Shown here: positions 1 to 12,500 of the stretch, piece after piece
Layout of the letters: the number at the start of each line of letters is the position of its first letter
How positions within the stretch are numbered: position 1 is the stretch's first letter
From: Nelumbo lutea
Lineage: Eukaryota > Streptophyta > Magnoliopsida > Proteales > Nelumbonaceae
Reading direction: 5' to 3'
NCBI GenBank assembly: GCA_022828595.1
Contig: JAKGHH010000005.1
Span: forward strand, 61,685,655 to 61,749,654
DNA: 64,000 bases
The notes under the pieces: generated by a model
The model's input: the letters and a program-made list of their open reading frames with translations, nothing else
What the model was told of the DNA's origin: nothing
Database searches by the model: none
Made by a program: the position numbers and the translations under genes

Positions 1-488
1 AGCCTTATACGTGCCCTTTTTGAAAAATTAGATACCAAGGTCTTAAAACGCTGCCAACGTAGACGTTGATATAAAAAATGGTATGGGCAATAAGCTCAAA
101 AGTCAAGACTAGTCCATTCCAAAGATCTGGATTGGGCTGGAGCATGGAGCTTACCATGGTTGCCCAAATGCAGTCCATCCTTTCTCTTTTTCAGTCAAAG
201 TTGTGGAGATAACATTGACCAAGTGATCAATTCTCTCTACGCTCTTCAATTAAAGTTTTTGGATGAGCAGCCTCAGATGCCCGTCAGCTTAATGCAAACT
301 CAACAAAGCCAAGTTTGCTTTTGGGCTCTTTCATCTTAGCCAGCCTGAGGTCCTCGACTCGAGTACAATCAGCAATGCTATTCCATCCAAAGATCAGGTC
401 GTATGTTAGACCGGCAAGTAGAATTGGCTCAGCCTAAGTTGAACCTACAATCTTGAAAACCATACCGAGTCCAATTCAGAATGGATAT
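1..488. other. Intergenic, no gene seen
   Basis: No long reading frame with recognisable domains and no structural RNA were seen. The sequence is of average composition and may be old transposon debris. Confidence 0.5.
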
Positions 489-496
489 ATATGTAC

Positions 497-1218
497 TAGG
501 GGTGAGCATGGGTCAGTTCTGTTTCATGGCAGAATCTAGAACCTACCCTATAGGGTTGGTTCCAAGTTTTTGGAACTGGAACCTATCTGGAAAGGTCAGT
601 CCAGGGTTGGTTATGGGTCAATTCCAAAGTTTATCCATATAACCTTTTATTTCTTTACTATCCCCCTTCAAAAAGGAAGTATGTTCTTTAAAAACTTGAT
701 TTTTAATAAAACGTAATATATAATTTAAAACTTATATTATCTTATTGATTAAATTGAGTAATTTAAAATGTAGGTTATCATTATATTATTCAAAACTTAT
801 AATTTATATTTAAATTTTGTAAATATTACCTTCTACGTTACTTATTGTACACATTCAAATATTAAAATGAAAATAATTGATCAAACCACTTAAGTAACTC
901 AATGGTCAAGTGTGACCATGGACTTTATAACCATGAGTGCTTGGCTTCAAATATTCACATCCCCAAAAGTATTTTAATGTTTATTTCAAAGCAAGTTTAG
1001 TTCCAAGATAGATTCCACCAATGTCAGTTCCAAGGCCAACCAAGGCTGGTTTATTGGATTGGTTCGGGTAGAATAAACCCAAAGACCCTAGAACTGGCCT
1101 AGGTAGGGGTTGGTTCCAAGATTTAATACCAGATCCTACCTTGTAACATATTGAATAGAATTGGCTCAAGGCGAATTCCATTCGGTTCTCGGTAAAACCT
1201 ACCATTTGCTCACCCCTA
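497..1218. mobile_element. Non-autonomous hAT-like DNA transposon
   Basis: The ends are inverted copies of TAGGGGTGAGCA. The flanks carry an 8-bp target duplication, ATATGTAC at 489-496 and ATATGCAC at 1219-1226, matching at 7 of 8 positions. An 8-bp duplication with this type of end is characteristic of hAT elements. At 722 bp it holds no transposase, so it would depend on an enzyme supplied elsewhere. Sub-terminal repeats of a GGTTGGTTCCAAG-like word occur near both ends. Confidence 0.75.
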
Positions 1219-1226
1219 ATATGCAC

Positions 1227-2505
1227 TATGAAGTTAACATTAACTACTACCATCATTTCCGGCACAAAAAGAAAAAAGAATCTATTGTTATTATGTATTT
1301 AATAATGCACGTATGTATCCATTATCCATATTATATCACATACTTTGATTGGGTCCTTTCAGACCATAAAAGTTAAATCATATATTTCCTAGCATCATAT
1401 TCTATATATATTTTTTTGGGGAATGCCACTCCCCCCATGAAACTTAAATTGGAATAATTCAATTGAAATAAGTTTTTGTTTTTACTGGGTCAAGTCAAGT
1501 TTTTCTTGGAGTCTTCATTTGACCACAGGTTCAATCTTCCGCCTGTCATTTTGGACCAAGAATTTAAATTGTTATTCATGAATAAATTTGTTACTCTCTG
1601 TATGAGTTCCATATTTTCCTTCTTTTTTCCATTTTTCTTCCCTTAAATGTGTAAAAAACAAGTTTGACCAGTGATCCAGATTTGGTCCAGAATTTACAAT
1701 CCGTACTGAACCTGCGTAGGTATTCTTTTCTTTCCCTTTTTTTTTCCTTCTTTTTTATAACTAAGAAGAACATGGCAGGTAGAATGGAGCTTCCAATTTA
1801 TGATGGAACGAGAATAAACGTGCTTTGTAATGGAGCAGTACTGCAGCAGGTGGCACCATTGTTTTAAGAGATTTTAGTAAACAACAAATATTTCATGTCT
1901 TTGGGCTTGCCATGGAGCATCTTGCTAAGAAAAGTATTGGCATTATAGATAACAGGAAGGGAAGCCAGAAATAAATAAGGGAGAGAAATTGAGACAACAT
2001 GCAGGCAGTCTCGTCGCATGTAATTCAAGGTAATCTGAAAACCTGCAGCTCAAATGCTCAATCAATCAGGGGTAAAGTAAAAAAAAAAAGAAATCTCTCT
2101 CTCTCTCTCTCTCATGTGAGTGATGGAGATAGCTCTGCATCCAATCCCACTACTTCTTATCCAAATTCCCTTTCCAATTTGTTGACTCCAAATAGTAGGC
2201 CAAAGCTTGAAACATGTTCACGTGTTTGACGTCTTGCATTTGTGTATAATCCAATTCTATTCACATGGATCCCTTACTCTTTTGCTTTCATAATGAAGGG
2301 CAGTAGCTCTTTATATTTGAAGTTCTGATAGTAATTGCAGCCGCAGGTGTTTACATGTGGGGTAGCTGAAGAAAGTTTTGTTGAACCAGGTAGCTAGATC
2401 TATCTACATATATGCTGAAATAGTTGCGAGTCTCTCTTGATCATACACTCGAATATAGATTGACCATTAGAACATTCCTCTCCCAGTCTGCAGGCAGTTT
2501 CTCTC
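1227..2505. other. Intergenic upstream of first SAUR
   Basis: AT-rich sequence without a convincing gene. A (CT)n microsatellite lies at about 2094-2113. The last few hundred bases are presumably the promoter of the SAUR at 2678. Confidence 0.5.
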
Positions 2506-2513
2506 TATAAATA
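2506..2513 (+). promoter_or_regulatory. TATA box of SAUR at 2678
   Basis: TATAAATA lies 172 bp before the ATG, which would give a 5' leader of about 140 nt. It is preceded by a pyrimidine-rich stretch, a common setting for plant TATA boxes. Confidence 0.6.
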
Positions 2514-2677
2514 TACCTGCAAACTGATCCAACTTTATCACATACTTGTATGCAGCTAGCCTTTAACCACTTTGTTTTCAGTGCAGACACTTCTATTCTT
2601 GGTTTGCCGGCCCATTTATACGACTGAACAAATATAACTCCATTTGTAGGCCATCAGTCTAGCTTTTTGTTCTAAAG

Positions 2678-2995
2678 ATGGTCATGGGCATCCGCTTGCC
2701 TTCGATGGTTCTTCCTGCCAAGCAGATTCTCAAAGTACACCGTCTTCTTGCTAGAGATGAATTTCCAGCAGGGGCAATCAGAGATGTCCCAAAAGGCCAC
2801 TTGGCGGTTTATGTTGGAGAGACGCAGAAGAAGAGATTTGTAATTCCAGTATCCTACTTGAAGCATCCTTTGTTCCAGGATTTGCTAAGTCAGGCTGAAG
2901 AAGAATTTGGGTATGACCATCCAATGGGTGGTCTCACAATACCATGCAAAGAAGCTGCCTTCATCAACCTTACATCTCGCATGACTGCCTCATAA
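2678..2995 (+). CDS. SAUR: SAUR family auxin-responsive protein
   Basis: An intronless gene for a 105-residue protein, within the usual 90-120 for SAURs. The conserved core runs from about residue 38 to 97: [12 protein letters not shown], then [33 protein letters not shown] and a short C-terminal tail. Family members of this type inhibit PP2C.D phosphatases, which keeps plasma-membrane H+-ATPases active and promotes cell expansion. There are two in-frame ATGs, at 2678 and 2684; the second gives the MGIRLP start seen in the paralogues, and I cannot tell which is used. It has a TATA box 172 bp upstream. Its 3' flank is related to that of the next SAUR at 5386, which suggests the pair arose by duplication. 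Confidence 0.93.
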   Translation: MVMGIRLPSMVLPAKQILKVHRLLARDEFPAGAIRDVPKGHLAVYVGETQKKRFVIPVSYLKHPLFQDLLSQAEEEFGYDHPMGGLTIPCKEAAFINLTSRMTAS

Positions 2996-5175
2996 TAGAT
3001 CATGAGACATGTCCTGAGGAAGAATCTAAAAGGATGCATGGTAACTGAAAAATCTGAACAGGGAAAAATGATGAAACCCTCAACCTTGGAAGACATGGGG
3101 TGAAGTTCATAATTTTTTGTGAAGAGGATCGTTTTCCAGTTTCCACCTAAGGAGATTAAATTTGTAATTGCTTTGTAAACCTCTGGGAAGAGTAACAAAG
3201 AAAATTACTTTATACAAATTTAGGCTCACTTTTATTTTTAGTGTAAATGCATGGGAATTCAAATTTGTTTCTTTGACTTGTCTTAAATGAAAGAGAATAG
3301 AGATAGGAGCTAGGGTTATTTATTTGGGAGTAAAGTAAGAAGCATGATATATAATGCAATTTCCGTGCATTTTATGTGATACAATTGATGTAGGAGGGAG
3401 GTGTTACAAACAACTTAATTTATGCAAAACTGAACTGGGTGCAAAATTTGCATTCTGTTCATATTAGCACCGCAAACTAAACACAGCCAAATAGAAAGCA
3501 TTTGCTTCCTGCATACTTGTCTGATAAAAATGACCACTTTCTCTTTTAGAGATCCCTTGGACCATTTTCATTAAATCGTGAATCCCAATCAAAGCATTGC
3601 CTCAAGATGAGAGAGGATTAGCTGAACTTGATAACTGTGTTCCAAATTGTGTGACCATTCATTACACCCCATGCTAGCCACAAATGTGAAGTGAGAAATT
3701 GAGTGTTTGTAGACCATATGCATTTTAAGACTGGCATGGGGAAATCAAATTTGTTCTTCACAGAATGCACCTCACACCGACCTCACAGTACATTACAGCC
3801 ATGCATCGGAAAACATATTCCTAAGAATGACAACGTAACATCAAGTATAGAAAATATTCTCAATGCACGGTTGAAAGCATTGTGAGATCGTTCTGTGAGG
3901 AGAAAATCTGGATTCGGCATGGGGCATTATGATTGGTCCAACAGGTGGTAACACAGTCATCAAGTTCAGTTAATGGAAATGATTAGCTAAACTTAAATAG
4001 CTGTGGGACCAAGCATTCCGCCCCACTCCGATCCCCACGCCTCCCATATGCCACAGCCCATAATGGAGTCACTAAATTCAGCTAATCTGTTTTCCAAGTA
4101 TACAAAGTTCAACCTAATTTAATGGCTCAAAGTTCAAGGAAGTCCTTTTATCATAGAATGGTACCAATCATACAACACTAACATTTAAATATACAATTAT
4201 AAGGTTTTTTATCTGTACTTTATCAAGATTTTTTTCCAAATAAGTTGGTGCTGGAACAGAATAATTTTCAAGTACAAGCTGTGTTAGTAGACCCTGTACC
4301 TCTTATCTAATCCCAGAACAAAAGGGAGAGAAAAAAAAAAACAAGGGTAATCCTTTGCTCTTGCCCAGTCAGAGGACATGCATCCAATCACATTGCGTTT
4401 TCAATGTCTAGGGTTTAAATTTAGGATTTAGATGTAAAAATCCGTATAAAGTTTGAGAAAAAAGGGACTTGGGGTTGGAGGGAACAGATAAAAAATGACA
4501 AGTTAGATCCCATTCTGATGATAGAATGTGATAACCACACCAACAAGTATTGAAACCAAAAAAGGAGGAAAAAAAAAAAAAACAAAATAATATACAGTCC
4601 TATCTATGTCATGAGGATTAGAAAGATTAAAAAAAAGGGTCTTAATGCGGTATTTTACTAGAAATTAAAGTAGAAGAGATTGTTGAGTCCAAAATAGGAT
4701 GAGTAGGTAAAATGTCCAAATCAATAATGAATCTGCTGTGGTGGACTATTCATTTCTAAGGCTATCGTCCCAAATTTTCTCAGGTATTTCTTTGCAGTCA
4801 AAACATACTGAAATGCTTGAAAATGAAATAAAGACAAGGCCATGTGCCAATTCCTTATTAGTAGTTTAGTTATATATAGGCGTGGCAGATGGCATGGCAC
4901 CACCCTTCCACAAGAGTGCGTTCATGGTCATAAGTCATAATGTAGACGACAGCCTCGCGCAGTTTGAGCAGTGTGTCACGCTGCTAAAGTAGCCTCATTG
5001 TCATTCCCCGGGTACAACGATTGTACCGGTTGGGTTCAATTAGCTGGCATTCCACCAGATGAGATCCCTCCAAATCTTCGACGCTATTCTCGGCCACTTG
5101 ACTTGTAAGACAAAATGGAGACCATGCAATTCCACAAAGCATGCATGACTCTCGGAAGAGTGATGAAGAAGAAGA
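2996..5175. other. Intergenic between first two SAURs
   Basis: No gene is supported. The 3' flank at about 3237-3480 has words also found after the SAUR at 5386 (for example GTAAATGCATGGGAAT), so part of it is a duplicated SAUR flank or a shared miniature element. Poly-A tracts occur near 4330 and 4570. Confidence 0.5.
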
Positions 5176-5190
5176 CCCCCCCCCCCCCCC
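5176..5190. repeat. Homopolymer of 15 cytosines
   Basis: An uninterrupted run of 15 C lies about 195 bp upstream of the SAUR start at 5386. It is the longest C or G run noticed in the window. Confidence 0.9.
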
Positions 5191-5385
5191 ATAGTCCATA
5201 CGCAAACAAAATGTACATGTTAGTGATTTCCATCCACATGGTTTTCTCTCATCTCCTAACTCTCCTAATTATATATACATGCTAACACAAATCTGTATAC
5301 TTCAAACTTCCAATTTCCTTTATCTTTTCATGATTTATCTGTGAAATTGCTTTCAAGTTGTCACAGAAAGAAACCAAACCAAACC

Positions 5386-5742
5386 ATGGGTGTCTATGTG
5401 GCTAGGATGGTTGATGCCATATGGTTTCTCCTGGGATCTCTCATGATGAGAAGAAAACAATTGCCAATGGCATCACCAATGGCTAATGCTCCGAAAGGCT
5501 ACTTCGTGGTGTACATTGGAGAGATGGAAAAGAAACGATTCGTCGTCCCTATATCCTACTTGAAGCATCCTTGGTTCCAACATTTGCTAGCTAGAGCGGA
5601 GGAAGAGTTTGGGTTTCACCAACCAGTTGGTGGTCTCATAATTCCCTGCAAAGAGCACGACTTCATGGATCTTGCTTCACGTCTAATGTCTTACAACATA
5701 GACAAGGGTTGTGGAAGTAGAAAGGCCGGAAAAACAAATTAA
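5386..5742 (+). CDS. SAUR: SAUR family protein, divergent N-terminus
   Basis: A 118-residue SAUR. The reading frame is open for 15 codons further upstream but without an ATG, so the ATG at 5386 (ACCATGGGT, a good plant start context) is chosen. The core spans about residues 34-99: [47 protein letters not shown]. Two features differ from its neighbours. The N-terminus lacks the MGIRLP...HAK block and carries a hydrophobic stretch (AIWFLLGSLMM) followed by basic residues. The C-terminus is extended by about 15 polar and basic residues. A TATATATAC box lies near 5270. The role is presumably as for other SAURs; the altered N-terminus could change localisation, but that is inference. Confidence 0.9.
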   Translation: MGVYVARMVDAIWFLLGSLMMRRKQLPMASPMANAPKGYFVVYIGEMEKKRFVVPISYLKHPWFQHLLARAEEEFGFHQPVGGLIIPCKEHDFMDLASRLMSYNIDKGCGSRKAGKTN

Positions 5743-6235
5743 AATGAGCCTCATAGCCCAGTTGATGTTTCACAATGACACAGTTTTACGGTTAATCCTG
5801 ATTGCAAATTTGCAACCTTTCTAGTTTCTAGTACTATAAGATAAATGCATCGTACTTACAGTACTGGAAGGGAAGACATTGGGATAGTTCAAACTAATCT
5901 CTTGTGCCCAGTGTCTACTTGGTATTGGGACTTCCATATGTTTATTTTTGTAAATGATCAGGGTGTAACTCTCCCCATCGAAACACGCACCATTCAATTG
6001 AAATTCTTGATTTTCTATATCCTCGATGTTCTTCATTCTCTTTTCCTACTTCGTGATGAAACTTCCACTGAAGTATATGCAAGTTCCTATAATTTTTTCT
6101 GCAGTTGTTTGATAAAAATTAATTTATACCTCCTCGTTAAAGTAAGATAAGACGTTATGTACACAAATGTTCAGCCTGCCGGTCTATGCTAATATGCTCA
6201 CTTTAATTGAAAGTAAGTAGAGGAAGAGTTATTAA
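5743..6235. other. 3' flank of SAUR at 5386
   Basis: Untranslated and intergenic sequence; no other feature seen. Confidence 0.5.
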
Positions 6236-6882
6236 GGCTACGTTTGGTTGCAGTACAAATTTCATTTGCAACGGTGTAAATGCATGGGAATGCAAAAGAG
6301 TTGAGTTTAAATTCTGGTTTATTGCTTCAGTTCAGACCTCAGAGTTGACTTTGTCTTCTTTATCTGTAAGATGAAAAATAGGAAAAGAAGATAAGGGCTC
6401 TTAAATTCTTTTGAAAGGAGATGGGTAAAAAGCATTAAGCACAATGCTGGAATGACAAAACAGGATTCATGTAGCCAACCCATATGGCCATATGGTTGAG
6501 ATAAGGCTTGGTTATTGATGATAAAAAAAAATAAGAAGAAAATTAATTGAGCTAAGGAGGAATGTGGTGCAATTTTGCCTCAATTTATGGGTTGTAAAAT
6601 TTGCACTGTCAGTGAGTGCAAATAAATGAAAGAGAATGGCGGTAGGAGGGTTGATGTGGTTCCCATTTACATGAAAAATAGTTGAGGTAAGGAGGAATGT
6701 AGTGTAATTTTGCCTCAACTTTTGGATGTAAAATTTGCACTGTTAGTGAGTGTAAAAGAGATAAAGTACAAATTTTATGTCAGATAGAAATGCAAATTAT
6801 GATTACAAATAAATAAAAGAAAAACTGAACCAAATACAAATTTTGCATCCAATTAAGATTTGCACTGCAACACAGCGTATTC
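6236..6882. mobile_element. Miniature inverted-repeat element
   Basis: The ends form imperfect inverted repeats built on GTTGCAGTACAAAT at the left and ATTTGCACTGCAAC at the right, with TTAA on both outer sides. Inside, a segment starting GGAGGAATGT at about 6556 is repeated about 133 bp later, and GTAAAATTTGCACTG occurs in both copies. There is no transposase. The family assignment is uncertain; it may be PIF/Harbinger-like. Confidence 0.5.
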
Positions 6883-7699
6883 TTAAGAACGTTCCCACAA
6901 CTCAAGTAAAAATATATCTGGATAAGTACGTATGCCCTTGCTTGGGAACAGTACAAAGTTTAGAAATTAGTTTCCATGAATAATTGATATTTACTTTGTC
7001 TTTCGCATGCAGGAAAAAGAATTCCTCCAACTGCATTTGGTTGCAGTGTTGTTTGCAATGTTTTAAAAACCTACCTGGAACTAGAACCATTTTGTCCATT
7101 GGTTTTTAGGTCAATAGTTTGACCATCTGGTATAAATGAATATTCTGTTTTGACAAGATAAATTAAAAAAAAAATAATTAAAATAAAAATGATCAATAAC
7201 TATTGAACGAGTTGAAGGTTTGAGTGCTTGGATCAACGGGTTATTGATCAATTCAACGATTTTGGTCAGGGACTGGGTTTGGGGTAAAACAGAACCAGTT
7301 GCCTGGATGATTTCTGGCCAAACAGTCCGACCATCCGGGTAATTGACAGCTCAAAAACATTGGTTATGTCATTTGTACAACTGCCAAAGGGAGTACAAAT
7401 GGGTTGAATCCAAATTTGAGTTGAATTTTATCATAGATTTTATTTTATATTGTTTATCTGAAGTGTAGGTAAAATAAAATAAAACTTGGAGAAAAATAAA
7501 CTAAAATTCCTAATGAAATGAACTAATATTTGTGATTTTATCATTTGCATTCCCATAAAATAAAATCACTATCTTGAATGAAACCTTGATCTGTCCATCC
7601 TCCTTGACTTCCAAACAACAGCTTATAAACTCCAGAAATACGCCTTTTCCCAATATGTTTTTTTTTTTTGATAAAGCTCTGAAAAAGGAAAAAGACAAG
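6883..7699. other. Intergenic
   Basis: No gene seen. The stretch 7050-7350 has words typical of old hAT-type debris (repeated GACCATCTGG/CCATCCGG) but no clear termini. Confidence 0.4.
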
Positions 7700-7771
7700 T
7701 GCCTCCATGCAGGATTGAACTACAGACCTTCAGTTTACAAGACTGACGCTCTACCACTGAGTTATAGAAGC
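7700..7771 (-). tRNA. trnT-UGU: tRNA-Thr (anticodon UGU)
   Basis: The 72-nt minus-strand sequence folds as a cloverleaf. The acceptor stem is GCTTCTA with TGGAGGC (two G-T pairs). The D arm is CTCAGTGGTAGAG. The anticodon stem TCAGT/ACTGA encloses loop CTTGTAA, giving anticodon TGT. The T arm has loop TTCAATC, and the discriminator base is A. The internal promoter is present as a near-consensus A box (TAACTCAGTGG) and B box (AGTTCAATCCT). A T-run follows within about 10 nt downstream, fitting Pol III termination. Wobble pairs and A-box deviations leave open that it is a weak or decaying copy. It has no intron. Confidence 0.8.
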
Positions 7772-8104
7772 TATATATCCCAATATGGTTTGTCATCTAC
7801 TTATCCCAACCAAGTAACACGATGCCAATCACTACTTCTATCTAGAACCAACTATCATCCCTTCAACAAAGCCAGCTGATTTGCCATCAAGACAAAAAAG
7901 AAATTTGTGTTTTTGATGTCCTACTTGTTGCAGTCCATTATAATAGTCCAAGAAATATAAAATCATATGACTAATTTAATGGTTTTCTAACAACTAGTTG
8001 TAGTGGATTTCTTTTGAGAAATGAGAGAGTTACACTCTTAAGTAAGTGAGTCCCTTCTTTGGATGAGTGAATCTTCAAATCTCATTGTAATCCATTTCAT
8101 ATTA

Positions 8105-8233
8105 GGCTATATTTGGTTTGGAGGAAAAGGTATGGAAAGAAAGGGAAATGTAGGAAAACCTTCACAAATCTTGTATAGGTTTTTTTGCCTTTCTCTTTCT
8201 TTTCCTACTTTTTCCTTCAAACCAAATACAGCC
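8105..8233. mobile_element. PIF/Harbinger (Tourist-like) MITE
   Basis: A 129-bp foldback. It starts GGCTATATTTGGTTTG and ends CAAACCAAATACAGCC, and the inverted similarity continues through most of its length. It is flanked by TTA on both sides (8102-8104 and 8234-8236), the 3-bp target preference of PIF/Harbinger elements. Confidence 0.75.
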
Positions 8234-8236
8234 TTA

Positions 8237-8964
8237 ATGAAACTCCATCCATTTTCCTACTTTTTTCTATTTCTTCTATTTTCTATCTTTCATATTTGAA
8301 TTGTATCACTACCTCAATCAATCAGTTATTCTGACATCATATCATGTTTCGTTTCATAGAAAATGCAATCATCCATCTCATTTCTTGCATAAATAAAATG
8401 CAAATGGATTAAATCAGGGTTATCCAAATCTGATCCAATAATGTAAATCCTATATCTGATCGGATCTAATGATTGAACATATGTTATAAAGATTAATTCG
8501 AATTTGAATTCGCTAAGGATGTCATATCTTCAAATATGATTCAATCCAATTTAATTATTAACAAGAAAAAAAAAAAGACAAAACAGTAAGAAAAGAAAAA
8601 ATACAAGCATTTTTTCAACCATTTTTGTCGTATATATTTTAAACAAAATGGGGTATACGTGTCTTCTTACAAAACAATGTACATAATATAAAAAATCAAA
8701 TTCGGATGGGATGATCTAGATTTTTTTATCCGATCTGATCCAAAAATCCAATAGAGGGATACAGAAAAATAGGAACGGATCCGAATTCAAATCGGAACTA
8801 TGTATTAGAAGGGATATGATCCATTTGCACACTATGCATAAACGGCTTTGGGGAAACACAAAGATACCAAGGAAGAGCCGGCAAGTAAACATGATTGCTT
8901 GTCTCCCTCAAATTCTGGCATGGGTGTCTTAAGCTTTAGAAAGAAAGAACATGAAATTAAAGAC
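8237..8964. other. Intergenic
   Basis: AT-rich, no gene. It contains repeated ATCCGATCTGATCC-like words near 8455 and 8735, which may be the two ends of an eroded element. Confidence 0.4.
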
Positions 8965-9551
8965 TGACGCAGCGTGGAAGCAATGAAAACCGGAGCTGGC
9001 TATGCAAGCACCGGGCGTTCGCTAGCACCTAGCGAATAACACGATTTCTCTAGGAGAGAGAAAAGGTGGCGAAAATAGGAAGAAGAGAACTTGAAGAGAT
9101 TCTGAAATCTGAAGTAAGAAATTGATGAATAACTTTGGAAAAATAGCAGTATTTATAATACATTTGGGAATTGTAAAAGAACTAGGAAAGAACATGAGTC
9201 TTGATCTTGATCTTGATCTTCTTGGACTGTCTTGATAAGGTCGAACCCTCTTGGGATTCTTGGGCTTGATCTTCCACCGTCCGATCTCCCTGGTTCTCCT
9301 TATGCATGAATCTGGGAGTCTTGGATTTCTTGATGCTTCTTGGAGTCTTTGTTGGATCTTGATTGAAGTCATGAATTCTTGCTAATCTTGGAAGAGTCTT
9401 GATAAGCTTGGATTCTTGATAAGTCTTGGAGTCTTGGAAGAGTCTTGATGGATCTTGAATTATCCTTTCTTAGCTTATCTTGGACTCTTGGCCTTATCCT
9501 AGGAGCTGCCGCCCCTAGGGGTGAGATGGGCCTTGGGATGGGCCTCCATCA
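8965..9551 (-). repeat. 3' LTR of chromovirus
   Basis: A 587-bp LTR bounded by TG and CA (starts TGACGCAGCG, ends GGCCTCCATCA). It contains a run of CTTGAT hexamers near 9199 and many spaced copies of TCTTGGA/TCTTGAT up to about 9490. A purine-rich tract on the element strand adjoins its inner end. Confidence 0.85.
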
Positions 9552-12500
9552 TTCTCCCCCACTTGGAGAGAACTCGACCCCGAGTCTTGACGAGGATAGG
9601 CAAGTGTTATATCTGGTAGGTACCGGTGAAGGTCAGCAACGTTGAAGGTCTTGGATATGCCCATATGATCTGGTAGGTCCACTATATAGGCATTGTCATT
9701 AATCTTCTTCACAATCTTGTATGGGCCATACTTCCGAGGCTTCAACTTGTTGTAGGTACCTACGAGAATTCTTTCCTTCCTTAAGAAGACCATAACCTCA
9801 TCACCTACATCAAACACTTGAGGTCGGCGGTGTTTGTCTGCGGCCATCTTGTACTTGGCGTTGGATTGTTCTAGCTTCTGCTTCACGGCGTCTTGGACGG
9901 ACCAGATTTGTTCTGCCATCTGTTCTGCTGAGATACTGGCGCTGGGTACCTTGGGTAATTTCACTAAATCCAATGCATGGCTAGGGACCTTCATGTACAC
10001 GATGGAGAATGGGGATCTGCCTGTAGAACTATGCACTGCATTGTTATAGGTGAACTCGGCCTGGGCTATGGCGAAATCCCACTGTTTCGGCCGTTCCCGG
10101 CATATGCTGCGAATTAAATTCCCTAAGGTTCGATTTACCACTTCTGTTTGTCCATCTGTCTGCGGATGGGCTGTACTGCTGAAATTAAGTGATGAATCGA
10201 ACAACCTCCACAGGGTCATCCAAAAGTGACTAAGGAACCGTGTGTCACGATCTGAAGTGATGGTCTTGGGTACCCCATGTAAGCGAACAATCTCCCTGAA
10301 AAATAATTTGGCTGTTGCGGATGCATCTGCAGTTTTCTTGCATGGGAGTAAGTGAGCCATTTTTGAGAACCTATCAACCACCACGAAGACGGAGTCCATG
10401 TTCCTTTGGGTCTTTGGCAAGCCGAGAACAAAATCCATGGACAAGTCTTCCCATATAGCAGTAGGAATGGGTAGGGGCGTGTAGAGACCTGTGTTCTGGG
10501 TTTGTCCCTTAGTTGTCTGACAAACACAGCACCTGCTTACGATGGTAGACACGTCCCTTCTCAATTTCGGCCAGTAATATCGCCCCTTAACAACTTCTAT
10601 TGTTTTGTCCCTTCCCAAGTGTCCTGCTAGTCCACCCCCATGCAAATCCCTGATGATCTTTTCGCGGAGGGAGGTGCAAAGGATACATAGCTGTTCCCCT
10701 TTCATAAGGAACCCGTCATAAATAAAGAAGTCTTCTGTTGGCTGCTTATTCACACATTTCTCCCATACTTGTTGGAAGTATTCATATTGGGAATATTAGT
10801 CTCTTAGGCACTCAAAACCCAAAATCTCAACGCTGAGGGTATTGATGAGGGCTACACGCCTACTAAGTGCATCAGCCAATTTATTTTGCTGTACTGTCTT
10901 ATACACAATTTTATATGGGAACTTGTCTAGGAAAGCAGACCATCTGGCATGTAAATCACTCCTTAATTGCTTTTTCCCACCAAGATATTTTAGGGCCTGG
11001 TAGTTAGTATAGAGAACAAATTCTTTTGCAATTAAATAGTGTTCCCATGTTTTTAAGGCTCTTATCACAGCATAAAATTCATTGTCATAGGTAGACCACT
11101 TTCTCCTGGCTTCACATAATTTTTTCACTAAAGAAAGCAATGGGCCTTTTCTCTTGGGACAATACAACCCCTATGCCAACTCCACTAGTATCACATTCAA
11201 CCTCAAATAATTTATTAAAGTCTGGCAAGGCAAGAACAGGAGCAGAGCATAATTTTTCTTTTATGAGAGCAAAACTTTGCTCTTGTTCTTCTCCCCATTG
11301 AAATTTCTCCTTTTTCAAGCATTCAATAATGGGATCCATGATACTACTGAAATTCTTAATAAAGCACCTATAGAAGGTTGCCAACCCATGAAATCGCCTA
11401 ACATCTATGACAGTGGATGGGGTCGGCCACTCCCTAATGGCTTTTACTTTTTCCCCATCTACTTTCACACCATCATTGCTTATAATAAATCCAAGGAATA
11501 ATAAATTATCATTAATGAATATGCATTTCTTCAAATTAGCATATAGTTTATTTTCCCTCAATGTTTTCAGGACCTCCCTAATATGTCTCACATGCTCAGT
11601 GATAGACTTGTTGTATATCAAAATATCATCAAAATAGACTACCACAAATTTACCAATGAAGGGGCGCAATACCTGGTTCATCAGCCTCATGAAAGTGCTG
11701 GGTGCATTGGTTAGTCCAAAGGGCATGACCAACCACTCGAATAAGCCATCTCTACTCTTGAAAGTTGTCTTCCATTCATCTCCGGGATGGATCCTAATTT
11801 GATGATATCCACTCCTGAGATCTATTTTTGAGAAAACTACAGCTCCGCTTAGTTGGTCCAACATGTCGTCCAGCCTAGGAATGGGAAATTTGTACCCAAT
11901 GGTGATCTTGTTAATGGCCCTGCTGTCGACACACATTCTCCAACTGCCATCCTTCTTAGGTGTTAATAAGGTAAGTACTGCACAAGGACTCATGCTGATT
12001 TGAATGTGTCCCTTTTTCAATAATTCTTCTACCTTTTCTCGTAAAATTTCATTCTCCTTAGGACTCATCCTGTAATGTGGGAGGTTAGGTAGACTAGCAC
12101 CTGGAACAAAATCAATATGGTGTTGTATATCTCTCATGGGAGGGAGTTCATTTGGTAACTCCTCTAGAACTACATCATTAAATTCATCCAGTAGTTCCTG
12201 TATTTCAGTTGGAATTGTATTTTCATCATTAACATCTTCTCCTTTTACTACTAGCAAATGTATCTCATGAGTATCCTTACATACTTTAACAAATTCCGCA
12301 TGATGATGGGTGATGGTAAGGAAATTTTTCTCATGTGCCTTTGGAGTATTTGTAATATTTTTTTCTGCTATGGGTAACAAAGTATAACGTGTACCTTCTT
12401 TTTCAAGTTGGTAGGTATTCTTCCTACCCATGTGCCTTGCATCTGTATCAAATTGCCAAGGCCTCCCTAACAGAATATGGAAAGCATCCATATCTACAAT

